A stretch of 64,000 nucleotides of DNA. Origin: Nitrosomonas sp. Its GTDB lineage: Bacteria > Pseudomonadota > Gammaproteobacteria > Burkholderiales > Nitrosomonadaceae. Shown piece by piece: positions 46,624-54,551 of this stretch. Under the pieces are notes generated by a model. The model saw only the letters and a program-made list of their open reading frames with translations, did not search any database and was not told where the DNA came from. Every line of letters starts with the position of its first letter. The first letter of the stretch is position 1. The stretch spans positions 186,001 to 250,000 of the forward strand of contig JAIETK010000008.1 of assembly GCA_019745325.1 (NCBI GenBank), read 5' to 3'. The translations under genes were made by a program, and so were the position numbers.

Positions 46624-47741
46624 TGAGATTGCTTGGGGGTCAGTTTGAGCAGTTTGCCGTTTTCTTCATCGGTTAGCAGGTACAACGCGCCGTCGGTGCC
46701 TTGTTCAACATCGCGGAAGCGTACGGTATTCATCAGTAATTTTTCTTCATTGCGTATTGTATTGCCGTCATGTGTCAGTCTTGTGACATGCCGTCCAACC
46801 AGCGCGCCGGCAAATAAACTGTCGCGCCAGCCCGGGAACAGATTGCCGGTATAAAAAACCATGCCGGACGGTGCGATCGATGGTGTCCAATGATGAATCG
46901 GTTCCTCGAAACCTTGTTCGGCGTGTTCGTCTTTGATCGGTGTTAAGTCGTAATGCACACCATAGCTGGCTTTCGGCCAGCCGTAATTTTTCCCGGGTTT
47001 GGGAATGTTGATTTCGTCGCCGCCTTTCGGGCCATGCTCGTGAATCCACAACTCGCCGGTTTTCGGATGAATTGCCGCGCCTTGCACGCTGCGGTGGCCG
47101 TACGACCAGATTTCGGGTTTCGCTTTGGGATCGTTTGCAAACGGATTGTCGGCGGGCACCGATCCATCCGGGCGGATGCGGATGATTTTGCCGAAATAAT
47201 TGTCGGTTTGCTGCGCTTCTTCCAGGTAATTACCGCGGTCGCCCAAGGTAATGAACAAATTGCCGTCCGGCGCAAACGCTAAGCGCGAACCGAAATGCAC
47301 GCCGCCTTCGGTTTTGGGCAGTTGCCTGAAGATTACTTTCAAATTTTCCAAACTGCCGTCCTTCAATTCCGCGCGTGCCACTGCGGTACCGGCTTTAAAC
47401 CCTTCCGGCTCGGCGTACGACAGGTAAATCACACGATTTTTTGAAAAATCCGGATCCAGCGCAACATCCAGCAATCCGCCTTGCTGCTGCGCGAACACCG
47501 CCGGTACACCCTTGATAGGTTCCGACACGCGCCCATCCGGTGAAATCATGCGCAAGCGGCCAATTTTTTCAGTAACCAGCACGTGGCCATCCGGCATGAA
47601 CGCCATACCCCACGGAAATTGCAAACCCTCGGCGACCAGACGGACATCGAATTCGGTTTGGATGCGCTGCGCGTGCAGCGGGGGTGAAATGGTAAAGCTG
47701 GCAAAGATAACGAAAAAAAGAATTTTCAGTTGAATTCGCAT
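46620..47741 (-). CDS. PQQ-dependent aldose sugar dehydrogenase (YliI-like)
   Basis: The 373-residue protein has a signal peptide (about 1-24) and a six-blade beta-propeller of the glucose/sorbosone dehydrogenase family: LEFPWGMAFMPDG-like LQFPWGMAFMPDG, VHFGSRLAFAPDG and WIHEHGPKGGDE, GxMVFYTG. PQQ is the expected periplasmic cofactor, but pqq genes are not in the window. It overlaps the start of ppk1 by four bases. Its role in a chemolithotroph is unclear. Confidence 0.85.
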   Translation of the reverse strand: MRIQLKILFFVIFASFTISPPLHAQRIQTEFDVRLVAEGLQFPWGMAFMPDGHVLVTEKIGRLRMISPDGRVSEPIKGVPAVFAQQQGGLLDVALDPDFSKNRVIYLSYAEPEGFKAGTAVARAELKDGSLENLKVIFRQLPKTEGGVHFGSRLAFAPDGNLFITLGDRGNYLEEAQQTDNYFGKIIRIRPDGSVPADNPFANDPKAKPEIWSYGHRSVQGAAIHPKTGELWIHEHGPKGGDEINIPKPGKNYGWPKASYGVHYDLTPIKDEHAEQGFEEPIHHWTPSIAPSGMVFYTGNLFPGWRDSLFAGALVGRHVTRLTHDGNTIRNEEKLLMNTVRFRDVEQGTDGALYLLTDEENGKLLKLTPKQSQ

Positions 47742-47815
47742 GATGATGACCGGTTGGTGGACGTTAACTTCTCAACTGTACCATTCCCGGCAGACGGTCT
47801 CAATACATACCGGAC

Positions 47816-49876
47816 TCAAAACACCACAATCCTCACCCGCACGCCGCCGAATAGATTGAGCGGCGGGCCGGGTTCGTAATAGCGGCCCAGCGCCGCATTG
47901 ATGCGGGTATTGGCGTTGTAGTCGGCGTCGAACAGATTGTTGACGCCGAAAAATATCGAACTTTCAAAGTTGTTGCGCCGCAATTCCCATCCCGCCAGCA
48001 GTTGCCCGAGGGTATACGCCGGGTTGGCAGCGGTGTTGAGATCGTTGACATAAAACTGGCCGACGCGGTGCACGTGCAGTTGCCCGAAGAAACCGAGCGG
48101 GTGCGAGTAGCGCAGCAATCCTTCCCAGCGATGCCGGGGAATGCCCGGAAAAATATTGCCTTTCAGATCGGCGTTGTTGACGGTATATTTTTCGAATTCA
48201 AAATCGGAGAAGGTATAGCTGACTTCGCCGCGCAAGCCTTTCCATTCCGGCGTCGCCAGCCGTGTTTCGACGCCGACGCGGCGCGATTGGCCGGCGTTGC
48301 GGAAAAAGGCCCGGCCCGGCGAGGACGGCAGTTCAAAGGGTGTAATTTCATCCCAGGTTTTAATGAAAAATACTGCGGTATCGTATTGGAATCCGGCGGT
48401 GTTGCCGCGAAAGCCGAGTTCGTTGCTGAGCGAAGTCTGCGGATTCAGATTGGGATTGAATCCACCCCGGCCTGCCGGATTATTGAGCAATTCGGTGGTG
48501 GTCGGCGCTTCGAATACGGTTGCGGTGTGTGCGTACAGTTGCTGCCGGTCCGAGACGTGATACACCAATCCGGCGGAGCCGCTGCCTTGCGAAACCGTGC
48601 GCGAACCGGATTCATTGCCGTCGTTCCGGAATTGATCCTTGACCTGATAATGCAACCAATCCCAGCGCCCGCCAATCACCAGATCCAATTTTTCCACGAT
48701 GTTCCATTCATTGCGGATAAACGGCCCGATGCTGTGCACGCGTTCGGTCTGGCTCAGATTTAACGCATCGCGCTTGCCGAAATTGTTATTGAAGCGCTGC
48801 CGGTCGTCATTTTGAATGCCGTAATCGGCGCCGATCAAAAAACGATTGGGGCGGTTAAGCAATTGGTGATCATTGACAAATTGCGCCATTAATCCACCAA
48901 CCAGGCGGTCGAATTGCACTTGCCCGCCGTCGAAAAACGGCTGACGGCTTTGGAAATCGCGATGCAACATGTGCGCGGTGACGGTGAATTCCTTGCCGGC
49001 GGCAGGCCGCTGGCGGAAGCGGATGCCCATTTCTTCCTGGCGGATTTCCTCGCCGGCGTTGTATTGCACGTTACGGGCCGATGCTTGTCGCGGATTCGCC
49101 TGCATTTCCGCATAAGTCAGTCCGCCCGGGTCTTTCGACAGCGGTGAGTAAAACTCACGGAATACCAGCATTAAATCGGAATTCGCACTGGTTTGAAAAT
49201 TCAATTTGGCTTGTGAAAAGGTATTCTGCATCGCGCTGTGGTCGCGCCAGCCATGTTGCTGCAGATGCGAACCGTAGAGACTATAGCCGAAACCGCCTTG
49301 CCGCCCTCCCATGAATAGCTCGGATTTCGTATAACCGTATTCCCCGAAAACCTGGCGCGGCATGATGACGAATTTCTCATTCGGCGCTTCCCGGGTGGTG
49401 ATGTCGATCAGTCCGCCGGAGGCATTGCCGTAGAGCGCTGCCGACGGGCCGCGTACGATGTCCATGCGCTCGATCAGCGACGGATCGATTGAATCCAACT
49501 GTGTTTGACCATCCGGCAAGGTTGCCGGAATGCCGTCGACACGCATCTGGATACCGCGCACGCCAAACGGCGAACGTGCGCCAAAGCCGCGGATCGAGAT
49601 CTTCAAATCCTGGGTGAAATTGAATTGATTCTGGAAAAATACCCCCGGCGTGCCGCGCGCAAACTCGTCCAGTGTTGCACCGGGCTGATAGCCTTGTTGC
49701 GTATCGCGCTTGATTTGCGTGATGCTGTTCGGAATTTGTTCCGGTGCGCGCTCGCTGCGGGTAGCAGTGATGGTGACCGGGTTCAGGAGGATGGATTGCG
49801 GGGTTTCCGTTTTTTGCGGCCAGGTTGGCGTTATGCCCGCAATAAAACCGGCCAGAATCATGGCAGGATGGATCAT
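47816..49876 (-). CDS. TonB-dependent outer-membrane receptor
   Basis: The start is uncertain: the frame is open to 49945, and ATG codons at 49876 and 49861 both give a plausible signal peptide (MILAGFIAGITPTWPQ). The protein of about 686 residues has a plug domain (about 25-160, with PVTITATRSER and FFQNQFNFTQD), a barrel of about 22 strands, and a C-terminal aromatic strand ending VRIVVF. The plug has the form of a siderophore or metal-chelate receptor, similar to FecA/PupB-like receptors, but no ligand can be named. It has no FecI/FecR pair next to it. Confidence 0.85.
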   Translation of the reverse strand: MIHPAMILAGFIAGITPTWPQKTETPQSILLNPVTITATRSERAPEQIPNSITQIKRDTQQGYQPGATLDEFARGTPGVFFQNQFNFTQDLKISIRGFGARSPFGVRGIQMRVDGIPATLPDGQTQLDSIDPSLIERMDIVRGPSAALYGNASGGLIDITTREAPNEKFVIMPRQVFGEYGYTKSELFMGGRQGGFGYSLYGSHLQQHGWRDHSAMQNTFSQAKLNFQTSANSDLMLVFREFYSPLSKDPGGLTYAEMQANPRQASARNVQYNAGEEIRQEEMGIRFRQRPAAGKEFTVTAHMLHRDFQSRQPFFDGGQVQFDRLVGGLMAQFVNDHQLLNRPNRFLIGADYGIQNDDRQRFNNNFGKRDALNLSQTERVHSIGPFIRNEWNIVEKLDLVIGGRWDWLHYQVKDQFRNDGNESGSRTVSQGSGSAGLVYHVSDRQQLYAHTATVFEAPTTTELLNNPAGRGGFNPNLNPQTSLSNELGFRGNTAGFQYDTAVFFIKTWDEITPFELPSSPGRAFFRNAGQSRRVGVETRLATPEWKGLRGEVSYTFSDFEFEKYTVNNADLKGNIFPGIPRHRWEGLLRYSHPLGFFGQLHVHRVGQFYVNDLNTAANPAYTLGQLLAGWELRRNNFESSIFFGVNNLFDADYNANTRINAALGRYYEPGPPLNLFGGVRVRIVVF

Positions 49877-50030
49877 CCAGCGTATGCGGCAAGGCGTAAA
49901 ACAAAAATATGCGGCAGGCGTATAAAACATGGCGCAGTGTAACATTCCAATGCTCGGCGTTAAATTTTGCCGCAGTTGCTTTTCTTGCGGTCGATCGATT
50001 TTTGCCGGTTACTTACGTTAACAGAGAAAA

Positions 50031-50049
50031 TTGTAGCAATCTGCTACAA
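50031..50049. promoter_or_regulatory. Perfect 19-base palindrome at the toxin-antitoxin promoter
   Basis: TTGTAGCA-ATC-TGCTACAA (50031-50049) is a perfect inverted repeat with a 3-base spacer. It contains TGCTACAAT (50042-50050), which matches an extended -10 box. It lies 32 bases upstream of the antitoxin start and is the natural candidate for an operator bound by the antitoxin. A TTAACA at 50018 is too far for a normal -35. Confidence 0.65.
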
Positions 50050-50080
50050 TCAACTTTTGAATTTTTTAATGAGATTAATC

Positions 50081-50497
50081 ATGGCAAAAGCAGCTTCTCC
50101 CATTCGCCTGCAGGACGAATTAATGCAAGCCGCCGCATTGACTGCGGAGCGATTTCATCGCAGCACGGCCGAGCAGATCGAATATTGGGCGGAAATGGGG
50201 CGCAATGTCGATCAAATGCTGAATCCGGACGACTTGCTGGCAATCTCGGCGGGATTGGCAAAAATTACCGTCGAGCCAATCACCAGCGAGCCGGTCGATC
50301 CGGCAGCAGTCTTTCAGTCATTGGAAACCGACCGCGCCGCAGGCGTTTTGCCGCAAACAGTGACCGGCAGCGTGCTCAAATACCAGGCCTCTTCAGTGCA
50401 TTCTGGCTGCCTGGAACAGATTCACCCGGATGGCCATATTCAAACGGGGAAATTTCAGGGCGGCGAGTTCATCGCAATTGATACATCACAGTTTTGA
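50081..50497 (+). CDS. ParD-like antitoxin
   Basis: ATG at 50081 follows GAGATTAATC; the open frame begins further upstream. The 138-residue protein starts with a ribbon-helix-helix-like ParD_like region (about 7-45; PIRLQDELMQAAALTAERFHRS in parts, then EQIEYWAEMGRNV), as in the ParD-like antitoxins annotated with zeta-type toxins. The C-terminal ~90 residues hold PVDPAAVFQSLE and a beta-rich tail. It overlaps the toxin start by four bases (TTGA). The palindrome at 50031-50049 is probably its operator. Confidence 0.8.
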   Translation: MAKAASPIRLQDELMQAAALTAERFHRSTAEQIEYWAEMGRNVDQMLNPDDLLAISAGLAKITVEPITSEPVDPAAVFQSLETDRAAGVLPQTVTGSVLKYQASSVHSGCLEQIHPDGHIQTGKFQGGEFIAIDTSQF

Positions 50498-51075
50498 GCA
50501 AGAAAAAACAGCTTTGGTTGCTGGCCGGAGGCAACGGCGCAGGTAAAAGCACTTTTTATCGCACCCGGCTCGCGCCCAGCGGCTTACCGTTTGTGAATGC
50601 GGACATTATCGCCAACCTGTTGTATCCGCAAACACCCGAAGCGCACAGTTATCACGCTGCCAAACTGGCTGAACACATGCGCCTGGAGTTGCTGCGGCAG
50701 GGTCGCAGTTTTTGTTTTGAAACGGTGTTCTCGCATTCGTCGAAAATCGATTTTGTTGCACAAGCCAAAGCACTTGGTTATGAAATCGTTCTGGTGTTCA
50801 TTCACCTGTGCGATCCGGCGCTCAACCAAGCGCGTATCGCGCAGCGCGTCAGCGAAGGCGGTCACTTTGTTCCGGATGACAAAGTCATCAGCCGGATACC
50901 CAGAACGCTGAAGCTGATCAAAAAGACGCTGCCGCTTTGCGATCAAGTGTATATCCTCGACAATTCCCGCGCGGACAATCCGTTTCAGCAACTGGCTGTG
51001 ATTCGTAACGGGTGCATCACTTTCCGGCATGATGTCATACCCGATTGGTGCCGGGAATTGCTGCTAGATTACTGA
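50494..51075 (+). CDS. Zeta-type toxin (P-loop kinase fold)
   Basis: The 193-residue protein, with TTG start at 50494 overlapping the antitoxin stop, has Walker A GGNGAGKST (12-20), NADIIANLL, FETVFSHSSK and RVSEGGHFVPDDKVISRIPRTL in parts. These match zeta toxins, which phosphorylate UDP-N-acetylglucosamine and block peptidoglycan synthesis. The substrate for this subgroup is not proven. The partner is a ParD-like rather than an epsilon antitoxin. Confidence 0.82.
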   Translation: MSKKKQLWLLAGGNGAGKSTFYRTRLAPSGLPFVNADIIANLLYPQTPEAHSYHAAKLAEHMRLELLRQGRSFCFETVFSHSSKIDFVAQAKALGYEIVLVFIHLCDPALNQARIAQRVSEGGHFVPDDKVISRIPRTLKLIKKTLPLCDQVYILDNSRADNPFQQLAVIRNGCITFRHDVIPDWCRELLLDY

Positions 51076-51114
51076 TTAGAGGAATAGAATCTCAAAAAAT
51101 GGAGACTATGATTA

Positions 51115-52449
51115 ATGCATGAGGAAGTGAATGAATGGGTTGACGATGTATTGCAACGCAAGAAATATGCGGATTTTCTCACGCAATACCTGATCGCTAA
51201 AGAAGGCCCGTTCGTAATCAATATCAATGCACCCTGGGGATCCGGCAAAACCTTTTTCATTGAACATTGGTGCGAAGATTTAAAGAAGGAACATCCATGC
51301 GTGCTGTTTAATGCATGGGAAAATGACTTCTCGAATGATCCTTTATTATCTGTCATTTCTTGCATTGAAAAAGATCTATCGCCTTTGTTATCCGTTACTG
51401 ATAAAGAAAATAACGAGATTAAGAACAGATTTTCAAGTGTTGGTGAGTATTTTAAAAGCATCGCGCCAATTTTAGTAAGAGCAGCAGTTTCTAAAGCTAT
51501 TGGCAAAGATGGTTTGGAAGAGCTTCTGCAACTCAATGAGAAAGATTCTGCTGATGTCGTAGAAAAAGTTACTGAAAAATTGATTCAAAATAACAAAACC
51601 GTAGAGAAGGCCATAGAAAGTTTTGAAAAATCTTTGGAAGAATTAATAGAAAAATTGACTTGCAATCAAGAGTACTTAAAAAAGCCACTGTTCATTTTTA
51701 TTGATGAACTTGATCGATGCCGCCCACTGTATGCAATCGAATTATTAGAAAGAATAAAACATTTGTTTGGCGTACCAGGAATCGTTTTCGTTATCGCGAC
51801 GGATACCGAGCAGCTGAAGCACTCCGTTAATGCAATCTATGGCAGCGGATTTGATTCAACTACCTATTTAAGAAGATTTTTTGACCAAAGTTATACCCTT
51901 TCTTTGCCTGATTATGTTGAATTTGCCAAGTTATTATTCCAAAGATTGGATCCTGATTTAGTCAATAGATTTGTTCAAATTGGTATCTCTTTATCGGGAG
52001 ATGAAAAACGCAATTGGGTTAATATTGGCGGTGACTCAAATGAATATCGCGGAAGTGATGAGCACACACTGACGATAGAGAAAAATGAGTTGGCTGAAAT
52101 GGTATTGCTATTTTCCCTTTTTTCATCATTCTTCAAGCTTGATTTGCGAACGCAAAAACAGTGTTACGAAAAAATCCTGGCAATTATTTCTTCTGTTTCA
52201 TTCGGAGAAAAATTACATTTTGCTTATCTGATTTTCTTGGTTATGCTCGAGGCTAAAAATCCAGTGATATTTAAAGAGTACTTTTCATTTAACAAAAATC
52301 AAGCGCATAAAAAAACGGAATTAATTAGTGGTACATTCAGTTCTTTTTATAACATAAGAATAAGAGAGCGTTTATATCATGCGATTGATTTTGTGCGTTT
52401 TTTTCCGAAAATGTTTACGCTGACGATGATCGAATATCAAAAGCTATAA
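51115..52449 (+). CDS. KAP-family P-loop NTPase
   Basis: The 444-residue protein has Walker A WGSGKT (41-46), the KAP mark FNAWENDF (65-72) and Walker B IFIDELDRCRP (194-204), with the sensor region FVIATDTEQL after it. KAP NTPases include PifA of F plasmid and components of several phage-defence systems. This one has no clear membrane helices between Walker A and B, unlike many family members. The gene is AT-rich compared with its neighbours, suggesting transfer. It follows the toxin gene by 39 bases; no effector or second subunit is seen. Confidence 0.82.
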   Translation: MHEEVNEWVDDVLQRKKYADFLTQYLIAKEGPFVININAPWGSGKTFFIEHWCEDLKKEHPCVLFNAWENDFSNDPLLSVISCIEKDLSPLLSVTDKENNEIKNRFSSVGEYFKSIAPILVRAAVSKAIGKDGLEELLQLNEKDSADVVEKVTEKLIQNNKTVEKAIESFEKSLEELIEKLTCNQEYLKKPLFIFIDELDRCRPLYAIELLERIKHLFGVPGIVFVIATDTEQLKHSVNAIYGSGFDSTTYLRRFFDQSYTLSLPDYVEFAKLLFQRLDPDLVNRFVQIGISLSGDEKRNWVNIGGDSNEYRGSDEHTLTIEKNELAEMVLLFSLFSSFFKLDLRTQKQCYEKILAIISSVSFGEKLHFAYLIFLVMLEAKNPVIFKEYFSFNKNQAHKKTELISGTFSSFYNIRIRERLYHAIDFVRFFPKMFTLTMIEYQKL

Positions 52450-53030
52450 GAAGTAGTAGGAAGTCGAGCGCAGAAGCAAGTCTGTTAATAAGTATTGGAA
52501 ATATTCGAGGCGATATGAAACAGTACGAAAAATGGGTTTTGCTTGCATGCAATTTGGATTAGCAAACCGCTGAATAATGATCGCTAGATCATTCCTCTTT
52601 GCAAGAAAATTAGAGATTTCTCTGCTTATCAGCGTGGTTAGTTTTCACGCAATATCTAAAAATCGTATCATCCTGTTTGGTGTTAGTATCGTGCCGCAAG
52701 TTTGTGCCGGGCGGCATTGCTCATGGAGCGGAGAAAAAACAAACGGCATTACTAGGAGTGATTAGCCGTTTGTTGGATAAATTACTGACAATAATTATTG
52801 TTTTTATAACTAATTTCAGACTTGTTATTGGATGAGTACATCGCAACCGGTCAGAAAAATTTTCTGAACTTGCCGTGCAAACATTTATTTTGCCGGCGAG
52901 TGGTAAATTACTGATTTATCGTTTTTAATACAATAGCCTATCATGCCTGATTCCGTAGTCTCTTTGTCCTGACTTTGCCCTATGTCGTCGTTTTCCAATT
53001 TGAACAATAATTTCTAGCGAGCTAATAACC
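52450..53030. other. AT-rich degraded region after the KAP gene
   Basis: About 580 bases hold no convincing gene. Short open frames (such as 52577-52765) lack a ribosome site and family match. A stretch at 52658-52696 reads KNRIILFGVS and resembles the start of the SGNH-like protein at 53043 (RNRIILLGAS), possibly a decayed partial copy. An inverted repeat of ten bases (AACAAACGGC, 52738-52747 and 52765-52774) has a 17-base loop. It looks like the eroded edge of the islet. Confidence 0.5.
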
Positions 53031-53816
53031 ATGACCATGCAGAGGAACCGGATCATTCTGCTCGGCGCCAGTAATCTGACGTTGTCGTTGCGTCTGGTTA
53101 TTCAAATTCTGCAGCGTCGACTGGGTGAGCCTGGTGAAATTTTCGCGGCAATCGGGCATGGCCGGGCGTATGGTTGCTTCAGCGAAATGCTGTTGCGCGG
53201 CTTGCCGGGTATAGCGGATTGCGGGTTGTGGCGGCAACTGGATACTTCAGATGAACAAAAACAACCGGTATACGCGCTGCTGACCGATATCGGTAACGAT
53301 ATTATGTACGAATTACCGCCTGAGAAAATTTTGCTGGCGCTGGAATGGTGCGTTAAACAATTGCAGCGCCTTCGCGCGCAGATTGTCATGACCGGCTTGC
53401 CGATGGCGTCGATCGAGAACCTGACGGAGAAACGTTTCACTTTCTTTCGCAATCTTTTTTATCCGTGCTGCCGGTTATCCAGAAATGAAGCCATCGCTCG
53501 CGCGCGGATGATCCATGCCGGACTGGTTGAGATGGCGGCGCGTTATCGATTCACGTTGGTTGAACAGCAAGCCTGCTGGTTTGGCGCAGATGGCATTCAT
53601 GTGAGATTTAAACGAAGGGCGGACTATTACCGCAATGTTTTGAGCGGATTCACTGCGGCGGATCATGAACCGGAATCCGGTTATGATGGCCGTCTATCAT
53701 TGCTGTTTTGGCAACGGCGGGCGACCTTCGCATACAAGACGATTCTGGGACGGGAGTTTGTTTGTCCGCAACCCAGCGGATTGTCGCTGAATGGTTCGAA
53801 AGTTTTTAAGTACTAA
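53031..53816 (+). CDS. SGNH-hydrolase-like protein
   Basis: The 261-residue protein starts with RNRIILLGASNLT, where the SGNH nucleophile would be Ser in GxSN rather than GDS, has GHGRAYG and TDIGND for the oxyanion blocks, and DGIHVRF in the place of the terminal D-x-x-H motif. The pattern fits an SGNH/GDSL-type esterase, but the family and substrate are not recognised. No signal peptide is seen. It follows the AT-rich islet and precedes a divergent lipoprotein. It may be a conserved environmental gene of unknown role. Confidence 0.6.
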   Translation: MTMQRNRIILLGASNLTLSLRLVIQILQRRLGEPGEIFAAIGHGRAYGCFSEMLLRGLPGIADCGLWRQLDTSDEQKQPVYALLTDIGNDIMYELPPEKILLALEWCVKQLQRLRAQIVMTGLPMASIENLTEKRFTFFRNLFYPCCRLSRNEAIARARMIHAGLVEMAARYRFTLVEQQACWFGADGIHVRFKRRADYYRNVLSGFTAADHEPESGYDGRLSLLFWQRRATFAYKTILGREFVCPQPSGLSLNGSKVFKY

Positions 53817-53841
53817 GGTGTAAGAACTCTCAGGGTTTCCG

Positions 53842-54273
53842 TTACTGCCAGCCGGTTACTTCATATCCCTTTTCCTGTAAGCAACGCGATACAAAGTTGA
53901 TGTATGCGGAATTGGGTTTTGACGATCTTGAAGAAAATAATAAGCTGCGGAGGAATCCGGCCGTGGCGCCACTGGCTGCGCCGATTAGCGAACCTTGCCC
54001 CGCTGCTCCGTAAATCGCGCCACCTACGGCACCGCTGGCGGCGCCCACGCCAGCTCCCATGGCAGTGCCGGTTGCAACATTACCCAGTTGTCCAGTACCT
54101 TCCTTGGCGCCGGATGATTCCGCTAATTCTCTGCATGCTTCAATATCCTGCTCTGCTACTTGTTTGCCGACTGATAGAAAATGCGAATTGGGATAGATGA
54201 CCGGACCTGTCGTGGAGCACGCGGATAGGCTCAGAAAAATTAATCCAACCAGCGATATTGTCAGTGTTTTCAT
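53842..54273 (-). CDS. Glycine-zipper outer-membrane-type lipoprotein
   Basis: The 143-residue protein has a signal with lipobox LSAC (Cys19) and a central glycine-zipper (about 60-108: GTGQLGNVATGTAMGAGVGAA in parts), followed by a basic segment and a Cys near the end. Such proteins are small surface lipoproteins of the Rickettsia 17-kDa or OmpA-linked kind. The start at 54273 is behind a GGATTGC spacer; a GAGG site lies 10 bases ahead. The function is not known. Confidence 0.65.
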   Translation of the reverse strand: MKTLTISLVGLIFLSLSACSTTGPVIYPNSHFLSVGKQVAEQDIEACRELAESSGAKEGTGQLGNVATGTAMGAGVGAASGAVGGAIYGAAGQGSLIGAASGATAGFLRSLLFSSRSSKPNSAYINFVSRCLQEKGYEVTGWQ

Positions 54274-54379
54274 GGTTGCAATCCTCTATTTGCTTGAGTG
54301 CACAGTTATTCTGAATCAGTATAGCCGGAATTTTGAAAATCTATCAAAGAGAATCTCGTGTATTGATGCACAACCGCTA

Positions 54380-54524
54380 GGGAAGCGCTGATTAATTCAA
54401 CGAACGTGATGAAGGGCGAGGCGCACGGAACGCAACAACCGAGACATATCAATTTGATAGGCGAGAGAGTGAGTACCGCGCAACGAAACAATTCGCTCGT
54501 GCAGTTAATTAATCAGCGCTTCCC
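54380..54524 (+). repeat. Dispersed repeat family A, copy 2 (~145 bp)
   Basis: The ends are a perfect 18-base inverted repeat, GGGAAGCGCTGATTAATT (54380-54397) and its complement (54507-54524). The core contains GAGACATATCA and GATAGGCGA as in copies 1 and 3. It is the best-preserved member and lies 27 bases beyond the 3' end of the acetyltransferase gene. The sequence between is not a protein gene. Confidence 0.88.
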
Positions 54525-54551
54525 CAGTCAAAGTGCGGCAGTTCAATCCTT

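Noticed and set aside
48002..48763. 253-residue open frame on the plus strand
   Set aside because: Antisense to the TonB-dependent receptor; no ribosome site or family match.
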